Of a stretch of 64,000 nt of DNA, positions 8,392-16,936 are shown piece by piece. The notes beneath the pieces were generated by a model. It saw only the letters and a list, made by a program, of their open reading frames with translations, was not told the DNA's origin and searched no databases. The translations under genes were made by a program, and so were the position numbers. This DNA comes from Deltaproteobacteria bacterium (GTDB taxonomy: Bacteria > Desulfobacterota > Desulfobacteria > Desulfobacterales > B30-G6): assembly GCA_022340465.1 (NCBI GenBank), contig JAJDNW010000030.1:22564-86563 (forward strand), given 5' to 3'. The first letter of the stretch is position 1; each line of letters opens with the position of its first letter.

Positions 8392-8561
8392 GCTTCCAAA
8401 GATGTCACTATGCTTACACATTTCCGCTGCCATGGCAAGCTGTTAGCGTGGTTGCCAGAAAAGCATTCCGCCTGTCTTCGCACGTCACAGCCGAAGGCGA
8501 AGACGGGCAACGGCGGGGACCACGGGTCTATGCATGGGGCGCCATGCCTTGGCACAGGCGG

Positions 8562-9542
8562 TTACTGAACCGGCTTCGCCAGGTATGCCTTCCACCGGTC
8601 GAACATGACCTCCATGGTGCGAAAATCCCTGTCGTTGTCGATGTCGAGGGCGGCGCCCGGGTAGGGCACCTCCAATCCTCGGAAACGCGTATTCATCAAC
8701 CCCGATACGGCCTTTTCCAGTTCCTCCTTCGGTGCCCACCGGCTGAAAAAAACGGCCAGCTTCGGCAGGTTGAGCCGACTGCAAGCCATGGCGAGCTGGA
8801 GGCAGGCGAAATACTGCAGGCTCTTGGGTTGTTCCCTGCCCATGAGATAGATCGCCAGAAGAATGGCGTTAATGATATTTTTCTGGTAGCGATAGGCATA
8901 CATGGTGTTGATGTGCTTGCGCTGAATTACCCTGAGGGGCTTGACCATGTGGAGGTTGTTGATGCGGTAGTTTTTCTCTTTCATGTGGAGATAGGCCATT
9001 TTAATCCCCGGACGGCCGTCTTGAGGATAAAAGTGGGTCATGGCCTGTTCCGGAGTCAACCCGATGACGTAATCGTAGTTTTCCAATTCGCTATGGGCGA
9101 TGAAATGCGCCACCTCATCGGGGGTTATCAGCGGTGCGTCACAGGGAACGATCAACACCGCCTTATCCCTGTGCGCATGCAGATCGACCGTGGAATCCCC
9201 CCCGCCACGCGCCGGCAGAGAGGCTATAAAGGCGTGCCAGGCATTTTCGAAAAGGTTCGCCCGCTGCTCGACGAGGTGTATGGCTTTCGGCGTGCGCGTG
9301 TCCAGGCCGATTTCCTGAAAAACGGCGGAGAGTTTGGGCACAGGTCCGGCGACATATATGTCCCCGATCACCGGGACCTGCCGGATGGCTTCCAGGACAC
9401 GCTGGATGATATACTTGCCCTTGATCTTCAGAAAGGCTTTGTGCCGCCGGTAGACGCGGTGGCTGTCTTCCCCCTCCCCGGCAACCAGAATGGCGTCAAA
9501 TTGTTTGGGTTGTTTTTCAGTCCCCATCACCCGTTCCTGCAT
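8562..9542 (-). CDS. Nucleotidyltransferase family protein (MobA-like NTP transferase)
   Basis: This 326-residue cytosolic protein has an N-terminal nucleotidyltransferase fold. FDAILVAGEGEDS near residue 15 is the glycine-rich nucleotide loop, though the classic GGxxxRM signature is altered. VLIVPCDAPLITPDEV near 125-140 is the metal-binding 'CDxPL' strand. LDIDNDRDF near 300 corresponds to the 'DIDTPED'-like end of MobA-type enzymes. The middle region (about 160-260) has no domain I recognise. The substrate cannot be told from sequence; molybdenum cofactor, nucleotide-sugar or other NTP transfer are all possible. ATGs at 9542 and 9527 are both plausible. It is not clearly in an operon. Confidence 0.7.
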   Translation of the reverse strand: MQERVMGTEKQPKQFDAILVAGEGEDSHRVYRRHKAFLKIKGKYIIQRVLEAIRQVPVIGDIYVAGPVPKLSAVFQEIGLDTRTPKAIHLVEQRANLFENAWHAFIASLPARGGGDSTVDLHAHRDKAVLIVPCDAPLITPDEVAHFIAHSELENYDYVIGLTPEQAMTHFYPQDGRPGIKMAYLHMKEKNYRINNLHMVKPLRVIQRKHINTMYAYRYQKNIINAILLAIYLMGREQPKSLQYFACLQLAMACSRLNLPKLAVFFSRWAPKEELEKAVSGLMNTRFRGLEVPYPGAALDIDNDRDFRTMEVMFDRWKAYLAKPVQ

Positions 9543-9954
9543 GCCGCTGGAAGCGTACGGATATGTTTCCGGCGGCCCTCGGCGGTCCCGATGCGTGCCA
9601 AAGCGAACATTGATTGGTTCTTTAATTGTTTCTAATAGTTATAAATATTATGGTTATGAGGAATCGTTGAAAAATCACGATGGATTTCGATAGCATAGTC
9701 GCAAGGGAACTTCAACTGAGTTGAATAATATTTTTCAAATTCCGCCACGGGCTCCGGTCGGCCGCACCACGGATAGTTGGCCTTTTTTCGGCACCCGCAT
9801 CCTTTCCCGAAATGGCATGCAAGCGGCAATTGATGCTTGCCATCGAACAAGCGATGACTATAATTTACATCAGATCTACGCAAATATAATGAACCGCTTA
9901 CAGGATCTGAAAAATGTTGTTGTAAACCGCGGTTCAAATTTTAAGTAGAAAAAG
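9543..9954. other. Intergenic region without recognisable gene
   Basis: This 412-base region is noticeably more AT-rich than its neighbours. Open frames of 75 (+) and 101 (-) codons exist, but neither has a ribosome site, a recognisable family or protein-like composition, so they are not called. The promoter for the leftward nucleotidyltransferase and the leader of the following short Cys-rich ORF presumably lie here. Confidence 0.5.
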
Positions 9955-10059
9955 ATGGAATTTTCATGTCCGGAAAAAGAGTGTCAATATGACGGTGGCG
10001 GGACCTATGTCCTCAGGGTCCCCCAGGAAGCCTGCCTGAACGATGACAACTGCTGTTGA
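9955..10059 (+). CDS. Putative 34-residue cysteine-rich small protein
   Basis: This short ORF begins at ATG 9955 and starts MEFSCPEKECQ. It has five cysteines (residues 5, 10, 27, 33 and 34) in 34 residues and ends in a CC pair. Its stop overlaps the next gene: ATG 10043 lies 14 bases before this ORF's TGA, in another frame. The next gene has no Shine-Dalgarno of its own, so translational coupling would explain how it is read. The Cys spacing suggests metal binding or redox function, but no family is recognised. The ribosome site before 9955 (AAGTAGAAAAAG) is weak. A chance ORF is possible. Confidence 0.45.
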   Translation: MEFSCPEKECQYDGGGTYVLRVPQEACLNDDNCC

Positions 10060-10723
10060 GAGCGGCGGGCGGTATCAAAACGCCTGCATATTGGGCGCAG
10101 GGCGGTTCGGCCGCCGCGCTTTTGTGCGTCTGCAAACCGTATTCCCCCCGGCGAACTTGACCCTGGTGGATAGCGAACCCGCTGCCGTGCAAGGGATACA
10201 GGCCGCCGGCGGCCGGGCGGTGACGATGGACGCCATACGCTTTCTGGTTGCGTCCCATGCGCGTATGGCGCCCGATGACTGGATTGTTCCCGCGGTGCCC
10301 ATCCACGTGGCCTATGAGTGGCTGCACCATCAACCGGACCTCGACATGGCCGTCGAGGCATTGACGGTTCCCCGGGAACTCGATGACATGCTCCCGAATT
10401 CTTTTCGGGGGCCGGAGGGGCAGCTCTATGTCAGCAACGCGGATTTCCTCTGCCCGGATGATTGCCCCGAACCGGAGGGCTTGTGTACCGTGACCGGCGA
10501 ACCCCGTCCCCGGGTTCTCCACGAAACCCTTTCCAGGCTCGTGCTGCCCGGCTTTCAATCGATCTGCATTGTCAGCGAACAGCTGGCTCCGGGGGTCGGT
10601 GGATACCGTCTGCGGGCGTTAGACGCTGCGCTGGAAACGGTTTTAAACAACACCGGCAGTTTTCTGGTTAGCACCGCCTGCAAGTGCCACGGCGTCGTGC
10701 ACGCCCTCCGCAAAGCCGAATAA
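10043..10723 (+). CDS. Conserved hypothetical protein with Rossmann-like N terminus and Cys motif
   Basis: The function of this 226-residue protein is not recognised. Residues 12-35 read ACILGAGRFGRRAF, a GxGxxG dinucleotide-binding loop, followed by a beta strand ending in an acidic residue (LTLVDSE), as in NAD-binding Rossmann folds of the TrkA-N type. A cluster CPDDCPEPEGLC lies near residues 137-148, and a KCHGV segment sits near the C terminus, so an Fe-S or zinc site is plausible. It is too short to be a transporter. The upstream 34-residue Cys-rich ORF overlaps its start by 17 bases. It is convergent with proline dehydrogenase, with only 4 bases between stops. Confidence 0.55.
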   Translation: MTTAVESGGRYQNACILGAGRFGRRAFVRLQTVFPPANLTLVDSEPAAVQGIQAAGGRAVTMDAIRFLVASHARMAPDDWIVPAVPIHVAYEWLHHQPDLDMAVEALTVPRELDDMLPNSFRGPEGQLYVSNADFLCPDDCPEPEGLCTVTGEPRPRVLHETLSRLVLPGFQSICIVSEQLAPGVGGYRLRALDAALETVLNNTGSFLVSTACKCHGVVHALRKAE

Positions 10724-10727
10724 ATTT

Positions 10728-11930
10728 TCATGCCCTTTTTTGTTTGGCTTTTTTTCTGCGACGGCATTCTCTGGTGATAATTTCGAGCTCCTTGCTCATC
10801 TGGCCCGCGATGGCTGTATTCTCCTCCGCCCTTCTGACCAGGTAGGGCAGGGTTGCGGCCACCGGGCCGAACGGGAGGTATTTGCTGACATTGTAGCCGG
10901 CATCGGCCAGGTTGTAGCTGATATGGTCGCTCATGCCGTAGAGCTGAGAGAAATAGATGTGCGGGTGATCGTTGGGGATGCGATGGTCGGCCATGTACTG
11001 GGTCAGCAGCGTGCAGCTGTGTTCATTGTGCGTGCCCACGCATATCTCCACGACGTCGATGTTTTCGACAAATATCTGCAGGGCCTGATTGTACTCCGCA
11101 TCCGTTTCGGCTTTTGTCGCGTTTACCGGAGACGGATACCCGAGCGCATTTGCTCTTTCGCGTTCCTTCTCCAGATAGGCGCCACGCACGATTTTGATGC
11201 CCAGCCGATAGGACCCGGATCTGGCGGCTGAGATCAATCGCTTAAAGTAGTCGATCCGATCCCAGCGATAGAGTTGCAACGTTGTGAATACAATGGCGTT
11301 TTCCTGATTATATCTGGCCATCATTTTTTCGGCAAGATCGTCTACGGCTTTCTGAATCCAACTCTCCTCCGCGTCGATATAGATGGGTTTGCCAGAGCTG
11401 GAAGCGGCTTTGCAGATTTCATCGAGCCGGTTTTCCACTTTTTCGAAGGCCTGTTTTTCCTGTTTGGACAGGGGGGTGCGCGCGGTGACCTTTTGAAACA
11501 ACGCCGGCAAGCCGATGGCGGTCATTTTCATGCAGGTGCAGGGGATGTCCGGATTCGATTGGGATTTCTCGATTATCTTCAACAGCTGCGATTTGGTGGC
11601 CTCGAAACCGGCTTCATCTTCCCCCCCTTCTACGCTGTAATCCAGGATGGAGCCGATGTGGGCGGCGCCCAACTTTTTGATCACCTTTGCGTATTCCGTT
11701 TCTTTTTCGCCGCCGCAGAACTGTTTGAAAACGGTTGCCTTGATCAGCGGCTTCACGGGCAGTCCCATGGACAGGGCCAATTTGACCGCCCGTGACAGAA
11801 ATTTTACCAGGAAGGGACTCTTTGTCAGGCTGAATATCACGAAGGATAAAAACAGGTCCCCTTTCGATTTATCTTTAAAGGCGATAGCGGTGTTTTGAAA
11901 TGACACGGGATTTTTTCTGTTTTTTTTCAC
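10728..11930 (-). CDS. Proline dehydrogenase family protein
   Basis: This 400-residue FAD-dependent enzyme is predicted to oxidise proline to pyrroline-5-carboxylate. The C-terminal half carries the PRODH barrel signatures: KIVRGAYLEKER near 250, ETDAEYNQAL near 275, CVGTHNEHS near 300 and a final arginine-rich helix YLVRRAEENTAI near 370. The N-terminal 90 residues form the usual helical extension of monofunctional enzymes; there is no aldehyde dehydrogenase domain as in PutA. The start is a GTG at 11930 preceded by a CGAGG-like site. No P5C dehydrogenase or proline transporter is next to it, so it appears to be a solitary gene. The N terminus is lysine-rich and has no signal peptide. Confidence 0.85.
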   Translation of the reverse strand: MKKNRKNPVSFQNTAIAFKDKSKGDLFLSFVIFSLTKSPFLVKFLSRAVKLALSMGLPVKPLIKATVFKQFCGGEKETEYAKVIKKLGAAHIGSILDYSVEGGEDEAGFEATKSQLLKIIEKSQSNPDIPCTCMKMTAIGLPALFQKVTARTPLSKQEKQAFEKVENRLDEICKAASSSGKPIYIDAEESWIQKAVDDLAEKMMARYNQENAIVFTTLQLYRWDRIDYFKRLISAARSGSYRLGIKIVRGAYLEKERERANALGYPSPVNATKAETDAEYNQALQIFVENIDVVEICVGTHNEHSCTLLTQYMADHRIPNDHPHIYFSQLYGMSDHISYNLADAGYNVSKYLPFGPVAATLPYLVRRAEENTAIAGQMSKELEIITRECRRRKKAKQKRA

Positions 11931-12012
11931 GGTGCCTCGGTTAACGCTTCTAAGATTTTCCCTAGAAAATTTGTTGAATAGCGGTTGTCATGTTATTCGC
12001 CTGCCTTACTGC

Positions 12013-12079
12013 TTCGGAAAAAGTATTCCTTATCTTGGACATCGTTTGTATCGGAACATATATACGACAACCGGCATAG
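12013..12079. repeat. About 66-bp dispersed repeat, copy 1
   Basis: This segment matches 61875-61940 in the same orientation at roughly 85% identity by eye, with one single-base gap near the left end. The most conserved part is ATTCCTTAT followed by TTGGACATCG and CGGAACAT. Both copies are intergenic. Both can be read as part of a minus-strand frame (LSYxCSDTxDVQxKEYFF), but neither frame has a start or a recognisable product. Confidence 0.6.
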
Positions 12080-12181
12080 TCCATAACGTAAAGCCGCCCC
12101 ATGGTCAACCGCTGGAGAGGGGGCAGCAAGCCCAAGGGGAATCTTTACCGTTAGGAGTCGGTCTGTTTCGATTGTCGAGGA

Positions 12182-12205
12182 CCCCCTGCAGCAAGCTGCA
12201 GGGGG
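12182..12205. repeat. Perfect 10-bp-arm palindrome near the end of wrbA
   Basis: Arms CCCCCTGCAG and CTGCAGGGGG enclose a CAAG loop. It belongs to the same hairpin family as 7575-7594. It lies 38 bases beyond the wrbA stop on that gene's downstream side, but no U-run follows on either strand. It could end or stabilise the wrbA transcript, or just be a REP-like element. Confidence 0.5.
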
Positions 12206-12242
12206 TGCGTCCGCCAGGCGAGACGGTATGCAGTCAAATGCC

Positions 12243-12854
12243 CTAAGCGGCCAGCTTGGCCGCAATGGTTGCGACGTGTTTGCCCTGGTAACGGGCGCCG
12301 TCCAGGTCGTTTTCGCTGGGCGTGCGTTCACCGGCTGGGCCGGCCACGGTCGAGGCGCCGTAAGGCGAACCGCCCGTGATTTCATCCACGCGCGTCTGCC
12401 CTTCAAACGCATACGGCAGGCCGACGATCACCATTCCGTGGTGCAGAAGGGTTATATGGGAAGAGAGGATGGTGGATTCCTGGCCGCCGTGCTGGGTGCC
12501 GGTGCTGGTGAATACGCTGCCCACCTTGCCGACCAGGGATCCTTTGGCCCACAACTGAACGGTCGAGTCCAGGAACTGCCGCATTTGGCCGCACATGTTG
12601 CCGAAACGGGTAGGGGTGCCGAAAATGACGGCATCCGCCCCGGCCAATTCCTCCAGGGTAGCCTCCGGTACATCGGCAAAGGCGGCTTGCGCCTCCAGGG
12701 CGCCGGTTTTTTCCAACACCTCCCGGGGAAGGGTTTCCGGCACCCGGCGCAGCAGCACCTCGGCGCCATCCACCTGGGAAGCGCCCTGGGCAACCGCCCG
12801 GGCCATTTTGTCGATATGACCATAACTCGAATAGTAGATAATCAGAATTTTCAT
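12243..12854 (-). CDS. wrbA: NAD(P)H:quinone oxidoreductase, WrbA type
   Basis: This 203-residue flavodoxin-like protein reduces quinones by two electrons using NAD(P)H and FMN. The N-terminal phosphate-binding strand-loop reads [14 protein letters not shown], and the WrbA-specific [18 protein letters not shown] segment lies near residue 80. [13 protein letters not shown] and [11 protein letters not shown] near 130-165 are further family motifs. The ATG at 12854 has an excellent ribosome site (AAGGAGG 8 bases upstream), which excludes the longer frame. It lies 28 bases downstream of a MarR-family gene in the same direction, and the two almost surely form an operon for redox or quinone stress. 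Confidence 0.93.
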   Translation of the reverse strand: MKILIIYYSSYGHIDKMARAVAQGASQVDGAEVLLRRVPETLPREVLEKTGALEAQAAFADVPEATLEELAGADAVIFGTPTRFGNMCGQMRQFLDSTVQLWAKGSLVGKVGSVFTSTGTQHGGQESTILSSHITLLHHGMVIVGLPYAFEGQTRVDEITGGSPYGASTVAGPAGERTPSENDLDGARYQGKHVATIAAKLAA

Positions 12855-12882
12855 AGGGTATCCTCCTTGTTCACCAATGGGG

Positions 12883-13356
12883 TTATTTATTTTCATTTGC
12901 AACCATGCCGGCTGCAGTGCGGCCCAAACAATTCAAGAGACCGCCGAGCCGATCCAGTTCAAGGGGGTTGAGGACTGCGAATACGCTTTCGGCGATCATG
13001 GCATGACGGGGAAACACCCTGCTGATGAGGTCGTTTCCTTTTTCCGTCAGGCTGACACGCAGGTAGCGCCGGTCATGGGGATCCTTTTTACGTATCACCA
13101 TGCCCCGTTTCTCCAGATTGTCGATGACCATGGTCATGTTTCCGCCTGTTTTGAGAATTTTAGCGCCCAATTCATGCTGGCACATGGGGCCCAAGTGGTA
13201 CAGCGCTTCCAAGACACCGAACTGACTGGCTGTGAGACCGTCGTCTTTCAAGTGCCGGTGCATGGCGGCGGTGACGCTGCCGGTGGCGCGCATCAGCTTG
13301 GTGTAGGCGTTCAGTGCGTTGCGCTGGGTTGCCGGTATTTTTGTTTTTGCACTCAC
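12883..13356 (-). CDS. MarR family transcriptional regulator
   Basis: This 157-residue winged-helix regulator is probably a dimeric repressor of its own operon with wrbA. The recognition region [16 protein letters not shown]...[23 protein letters not shown] (residues 40-90) and the wing [16 protein letters not shown] are typical of MarR. The start is taken as the GTG at 13356 because GAGG sits 5 bases upstream; an in-frame GTG at 13362 would overlap that site. A near-palindrome lies directly upstream, overlapping the predicted -10 box. A single cysteine near residue 59 (MCQHEL) might sense oxidants, by analogy with redox MarR proteins; that part is inference. Confidence 0.9.
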   Translation of the reverse strand: MSAKTKIPATQRNALNAYTKLMRATGSVTAAMHRHLKDDGLTASQFGVLEALYHLGPMCQHELGAKILKTGGNMTMVIDNLEKRGMVIRKKDPHDRRYLRVSLTEKGNDLISRVFPRHAMIAESVFAVLNPLELDRLGGLLNCLGRTAAGMVANENK

Positions 13357-13368
13357 AATCACCTCAAT

Positions 13369-13414
13369 GTTTAACTATTAAATGTTAAACTAATGCACCA
13401 AATTCCGATGTCAA
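13369..13414 (-). promoter_or_regulatory. Promoter and probable MarR operator of the marR-wrbA operon
   Basis: On the minus strand, TTGACA (13414-13409) is followed after 16 bases by TAGTTT (13392-13387), a moderate sigma-70-type promoter. The bases 13369-13390 form a 22-bp imperfect palindrome with arms GTTTAAC and GTTAAAC, symmetric at 18 of 22 positions. It overlaps the -10 box and ends just before the ribosome site, as expected for a self-repressing MarR protein. Confidence 0.6.
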
Positions 13415-13462
13415 CCATCAATCGGTCGGCATGCCGGACGGTGGCGTAAGGCATGCGACCGG

Positions 13463-15160
13463 TTACAGGCTTCCCTTTTTCAAAATGGCCACCAGGAGCC
13501 AGATGCCCATGATGGCGGCAGCCAAAAAACCGATGATGCCAATCATTGATATGCCGTAAAAAAGGGGGGGGATGTTGGAAATGACGATGAGGGCCGAGCC
13601 GATGATCAGGGCGGCAATCACGATGGAGAAGGAGATCCGGTTGCTGATCTGGTCGTGGGTGGAAAGCATCCGGTCGAGCCCCTCGAGTTCGTGTTTGAAA
13701 GACAGCTTCTGCTGTCTGATGAGCCGGGTGACCTCCAGGAGGTCTCTTGGGAACTCCTGAACGAATTTGTAGGACAGGGAAAACAGTTTGACCAGATCGC
13801 TTTCGATCCGTTTGGGTGACAGCCGCTCTAATTTCACCCTGGCGATAAAGGGCGTCGCCTGGGCCACCATGTCGAAATCGGGGTCCAGTTTCTCGGCCAC
13901 ACTTTCGACGGTAGCCAGGGCCTTGAGCATGAGAAATATATCGGGATAAATTCTGAGACGGTGCACCGCGGCGAGTTCCAGAAGATTTTGCAGCAGCCTG
14001 CCGAGGTTGATCTCCTTGAGCGGTTTGTAGAGGTGCCGGCCCATGAATTCGGCGACATCCCTTTCGAAAGCTCGCACGTCCGGTTCTTCTTCCCAGGATG
14101 TCAACTTCAACACCTGGTGGGCCGCCCTGGTTTCATCCCGGCGAACGATACTGTCCACCAGTTCGACAAAACTTTCCCTGGTGTTCCTGTCGATGGAGCC
14201 GACCATGCCGAAGTCAAGCAGGCAGATGACGTTGCCGGGCAGCACGAAAATATTGCCGGGATGGGGATCGGCGTGGAAAAACCCGTGGTTGAATATCTGG
14301 CTGAGACAAATGTCCGCCCCTCGCCGGGTGATCAACTTTTTGTCGTAACCGCCGGCTTCGAGCCGTTCCAGGTGCGACACCTTGATACCGTTAACGAATT
14401 CGGCGGTCAGCACCCGTTCCGTAGAGATCTCCCCGTACACCTTCGGAATGTAAACGTAGGGTTTATCCAGGAACTGCCTGGCGACGCGTTCCATACTGGC
14501 GATTTCAATCCCGTAATCCAGCTCTCTCTCGAGCGTTTTGGCGAATTCTTCTACAACTTTAACCGGGCGGTGAAAGGACAGCCCTTCGATGTGTTTCTCT
14601 GCCAGCGTGGCAAGGTGCAGCATGATTTCGAGATCCACCTCGATGGTCTTCTTGATTCCCGGGCGCTGGACTTTAACGGCCACCACGTCGCCATCCAGCA
14701 GGGCGGCCTTGTGAACCTGGCCTATGGACGCTGACGCCAGCGGCTTTTCGTCGAAAGAGGCGAATATTTTTTCCAGAGGGCTTCCCAGTTCGGATTCGAC
14801 GATCCTTTTGGCGGCGTTGAAGGGAAAAGAGGGGACTTCGTCCTGGAGTTTGGCAAGTTCACTGATGAAATCAGGCGGCACCAGATCGGGCCGCGTGGAC
14901 AGGATTTGTCCTAGTTTGATATAGGTGGGGCCCAACTCTTCAAACGCCATTCTGAGGCGTTCCGCCCGTGTCGATTTTTCGATCCGGGCCTTCTTGTTTC
15001 TGGAGAACATTTGCAGGCCGATTTCCAGATACTGGTCGATCTTGAGGGTTTCGACAAGATCCCCGAATCCGTATTTGAACAGAACCCCCAGAATCTGTGA
15101 ATAACGGTTCAGGTTCCGATAGGTCCGGCCGATGACACCTATTTTTCTTATGCTGAGCAT
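13463..15160 (-). CDS. ABC1/UbiB/AarF-family protein kinase-like protein
   Basis: This 565-residue atypical kinase-like membrane protein belongs to a family linked to quinone biosynthesis or lipid metabolism, with ATPase rather than classic kinase activity. It shows the family's KxGQ motif (YIKLGQILSTRPDLVP near 95), an alanine-rich nucleotide loop (ASASIGQVHKA), the AVKVQRPG lysine, the catalytic HADPHPGN and the LLDFGMVG metal-binding motif. Two hydrophobic C-terminal segments (residues about 505-560) are predicted membrane anchors, the usual UbiB arrangement. The ATG at 15160 is preferred over a GTG three codons upstream. It is upstream of the marR gene with about 100 bases between them, and downstream of the phasin-like gene. 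Confidence 0.88.
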   Translation of the reverse strand: MLSIRKIGVIGRTYRNLNRYSQILGVLFKYGFGDLVETLKIDQYLEIGLQMFSRNKKARIEKSTRAERLRMAFEELGPTYIKLGQILSTRPDLVPPDFISELAKLQDEVPSFPFNAAKRIVESELGSPLEKIFASFDEKPLASASIGQVHKAALLDGDVVAVKVQRPGIKKTIEVDLEIMLHLATLAEKHIEGLSFHRPVKVVEEFAKTLERELDYGIEIASMERVARQFLDKPYVYIPKVYGEISTERVLTAEFVNGIKVSHLERLEAGGYDKKLITRRGADICLSQIFNHGFFHADPHPGNIFVLPGNVICLLDFGMVGSIDRNTRESFVELVDSIVRRDETRAAHQVLKLTSWEEEPDVRAFERDVAEFMGRHLYKPLKEINLGRLLQNLLELAAVHRLRIYPDIFLMLKALATVESVAEKLDPDFDMVAQATPFIARVKLERLSPKRIESDLVKLFSLSYKFVQEFPRDLLEVTRLIRQQKLSFKHELEGLDRMLSTHDQISNRISFSIVIAALIIGSALIVISNIPPLFYGISMIGIIGFLAAAIMGIWLLVAILKKGSL

Positions 15161-15219
15161 AAACCCCACGCTAAGGTAAAGGTTCGAGGCAGTTCAGTTC
15201 TCTATAGCCCGACCCGGGC

Positions 15220-15250
15220 AAACCGGAAATTCCAATATCGAATGTCTAAA
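15220..15250. repeat. 31-bp dispersed intergenic repeat, copy 2
   Basis: This segment matches 1862-1892 with a single mismatch. It lies between the phasin-like gene and the UbiB-family gene. It is followed by AAATCCCAAAC, a word that also appears in the gene-free region near 32818. Confidence 0.6.
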
Positions 15251-15328
15251 TCCCAAACAATTTCAAGTGACCCAATACCAAAAACTTGCGCCGCGTTCCG
15301 GTTTCTGTATCCCGATTCAGCCGTTCTG

Positions 15329-15640
15329 TCATTCCGGCGGCGCGTCCCGGCCGATCAGTTTTTTCAGCTCCCTGATCTCATTTCTGAGGGCCTTGAGATC
15401 GTCTCCGGTGACGATGTCCGCCCTTTTCAGAAAATCCCGCACGCTTTTTTCCACCCGCTCCTCGAGTTTGGTCTGGGTTTCTTCGTAGCGTTTCTGGAGT
15501 TCCTCGATGAATTTTCTAGCCTCTTCCCGGGGCATTTTACCTTTTTCTTCCAACTCTTTGCCCAAGGCCTCGACTTCGTCCCAGGTTTTCAAGGCCAGGC
15601 CTACACCGGTGAGCATGCTTTTTTTGAAAAAGTCCAACAT
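15329..15640 (-). CDS. Phasin-like coiled-coil protein
   Basis: This 103-residue, highly charged helical protein consists of a short N-terminal hydrophobic patch (MLDFFKKSMLTGVGLAL) followed by a long acidic/basic helix with heptad character (about residues 25-75). It ends in a small coiled-coil segment (DDLKALRNEIRELKKLIG). This layout is that of the PhaF/PhaI-like 'phasin superfamily', which covers polyhydroxyalkanoate granules or acts as a stress-related helper; the exact role here is unknown. The ATG at 15640 has a strong AAGGAGG site; the longer open frame upstream is discarded. The UbiB-family gene follows in the same direction, about 170 bases away. Confidence 0.7.
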   Translation of the reverse strand: MLDFFKKSMLTGVGLALKTWDEVEALGKELEEKGKMPREEARKFIEELQKRYEETQTKLEERVEKSVRDFLKRADIVTGDDLKALRNEIRELKKLIGRDAPPE

Positions 15641-15781
15641 GGCGACCTCCTTAACAATGCGTCTCGCATTTGACCGGGTGAACCCGTTCAGAACTTGAAT
15701 TTCCCCTGCCTGTCGAAACAAGGCGTATATGCCGCCAGTTGGACAGGACAGGGGCAATATCGATCATCAGGACAGACACAT

Positions 15782-16936
15782 TTATTTTATCTTACCTATG
15801 ATCGCGCTGGCGATGGTGTTTTTCTGGATTTCTTTGGTACCCTCGTAAATTTCCGTGATTTTGGCGTCACGGTAGAAACGTTCCACTTCGTATTCCTTCA
15901 TGTAGCCGTAGCCGCCCAAAAGCTGTATGGCTTCGTCGGCCACCTCCACGGCGGTTCGGGCAGCATACATTTTGGCCATTGACGTCAGCTTGGGGTCGAT
16001 CCTTCCCTGGTCGAAATTCCAGGCGGCTTTGTAGGTGATCAGGCGGGCCAGCTCAATTTTAGTCGCCATATCGGCCAGTTTGTGCTGGGTGACCTGGAAC
16101 TGGGCTATTTTTTTGCCGAACTGTTCGCGCTGCTTGACGTAATCGAGGGCGCGGTCGTAGGCTCCCTGGGCGGTTCCCAGGGCCTGGGCGGCTATCTGGA
16201 TGCGGCTTTCGTCGAAGAAATGCAAAACGTGGTAGAAGCCCTTGCCTTCTTCGCCGATCAGGTTGCCGGCCGGGACGCGTACGTCCTTGAAAGTGACCTC
16301 GGCGGTGGCCATCATGCAGATGCCCATTTTCTCGCCTACATCCGCGGTGCTGACCCCCTCGCACTCTGCTTCGACCAGAATGACGCTCAAGCCCCTGTAG
16401 GGAGGCTTGGCCTCGGGATCCGTCTGGCAAAGGACGGAATAAAAACCGGCCAGGCCGCCGTTGGTGATAAAGGTCTTCACGCCGTTGACCACCCACTCGT
16501 CGCCCTCTTTTACGGCCGTGGTGTCCATGGCGGTGATATCCGAACCGTGATTGGGCTCAGTGAATGCGCCGGCTGAAAGCATTTTCCCCTCGGCCACCTG
16601 GGGCAGAAATTTCTGCTTGAGTTCATCGCTGCCGTAGTGCAGGACCAGTTCCGAGGCGAAGCTGGAGAGGGCGACCGCACTGCCGATAGTCGAGTCTCCG
16701 CGGCACAGTTCCTCGACGACGAGGATATCCTCGAGGCTGCCGAGCCCCTGCCCGGAATATTCTTCGGGAAAGTGGACGCCGATCAAACCGAGGTCCCCGG
16801 CTTTCTGCCATATTTTTTTAGGGAATTCATGTTTCCTGTCCAATTCCAGAGCCAATTCCTTGTCGAATTCGCCTTTGGTGAAATCTCTGACCGCCTTTTG
16901 GATGTCCTTCTGTGTTTTGTCGAGCTCAAATTCCAT
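15782..16936 (-). CDS. Acyl-CoA dehydrogenase
   Basis: This 384-residue FAD-dependent dehydrogenase introduces the alpha-beta double bond in acyl-CoA substrates. The FAD/substrate signature AFTEPNHGSDITAMDTTA lies near 122-140, the second signature QLLGGYGYMKEYEVERFYRD near 335-355, and the catalytic glutamate is the E of ITEIYEGT near 365. This places it with short- or medium-chain, butyryl-CoA-dehydrogenase-like enzymes. The ATG at 16936 carries a good CAGGAGG site; the open frame upstream is not conserved-looking. No etfAB genes are next to it, so its electron acceptor is encoded elsewhere. It runs divergently from cooC. Confidence 0.92.
   Translation of the reverse strand: MEFELDKTQKDIQKAVRDFTKGEFDKELALELDRKHEFPKKIWQKAGDLGLIGVHFPEEYSGQGLGSLEDILVVEELCRGDSTIGSAVALSSFASELVLHYGSDELKQKFLPQVAEGKMLSAGAFTEPNHGSDITAMDTTAVKEGDEWVVNGVKTFITNGGLAGFYSVLCQTDPEAKPPYRGLSVILVEAECEGVSTADVGEKMGICMMATAEVTFKDVRVPAGNLIGEEGKGFYHVLHFFDESRIQIAAQALGTAQGAYDRALDYVKQREQFGKKIAQFQVTQHKLADMATKIELARLITYKAAWNFDQGRIDPKLTSMAKMYAARTAVEVADEAIQLLGGYGYMKEYEVERFYRDAKITEIYEGTKEIQKNTIASAIIGKIK

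Larger units (their letters stand above)
11931..12242. other. Gene-free intergenic region with two repeat elements
   Basis: No gene is supported in these 312 bases between the proline dehydrogenase start and the wrbA stop, both minus strand. It holds a dispersed repeat (12013-12079) and a strong palindrome (12182-12205). Open frames across it are shadows or consist mostly of the repeat. Confidence 0.6.

Noticed and set aside
8238..9635. 465-codon plus-strand open frame
   Set aside because: Covers the UspA start and the nucleotidyltransferase on the opposite strand; both of those have family motifs, this one has none.
9632..9948. Opposed 101- and 75-codon open frames in the AT-rich intergenic region
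   Set aside because: Neither has a ribosome site or any recognisable family, and they overlap one another on opposite strands.
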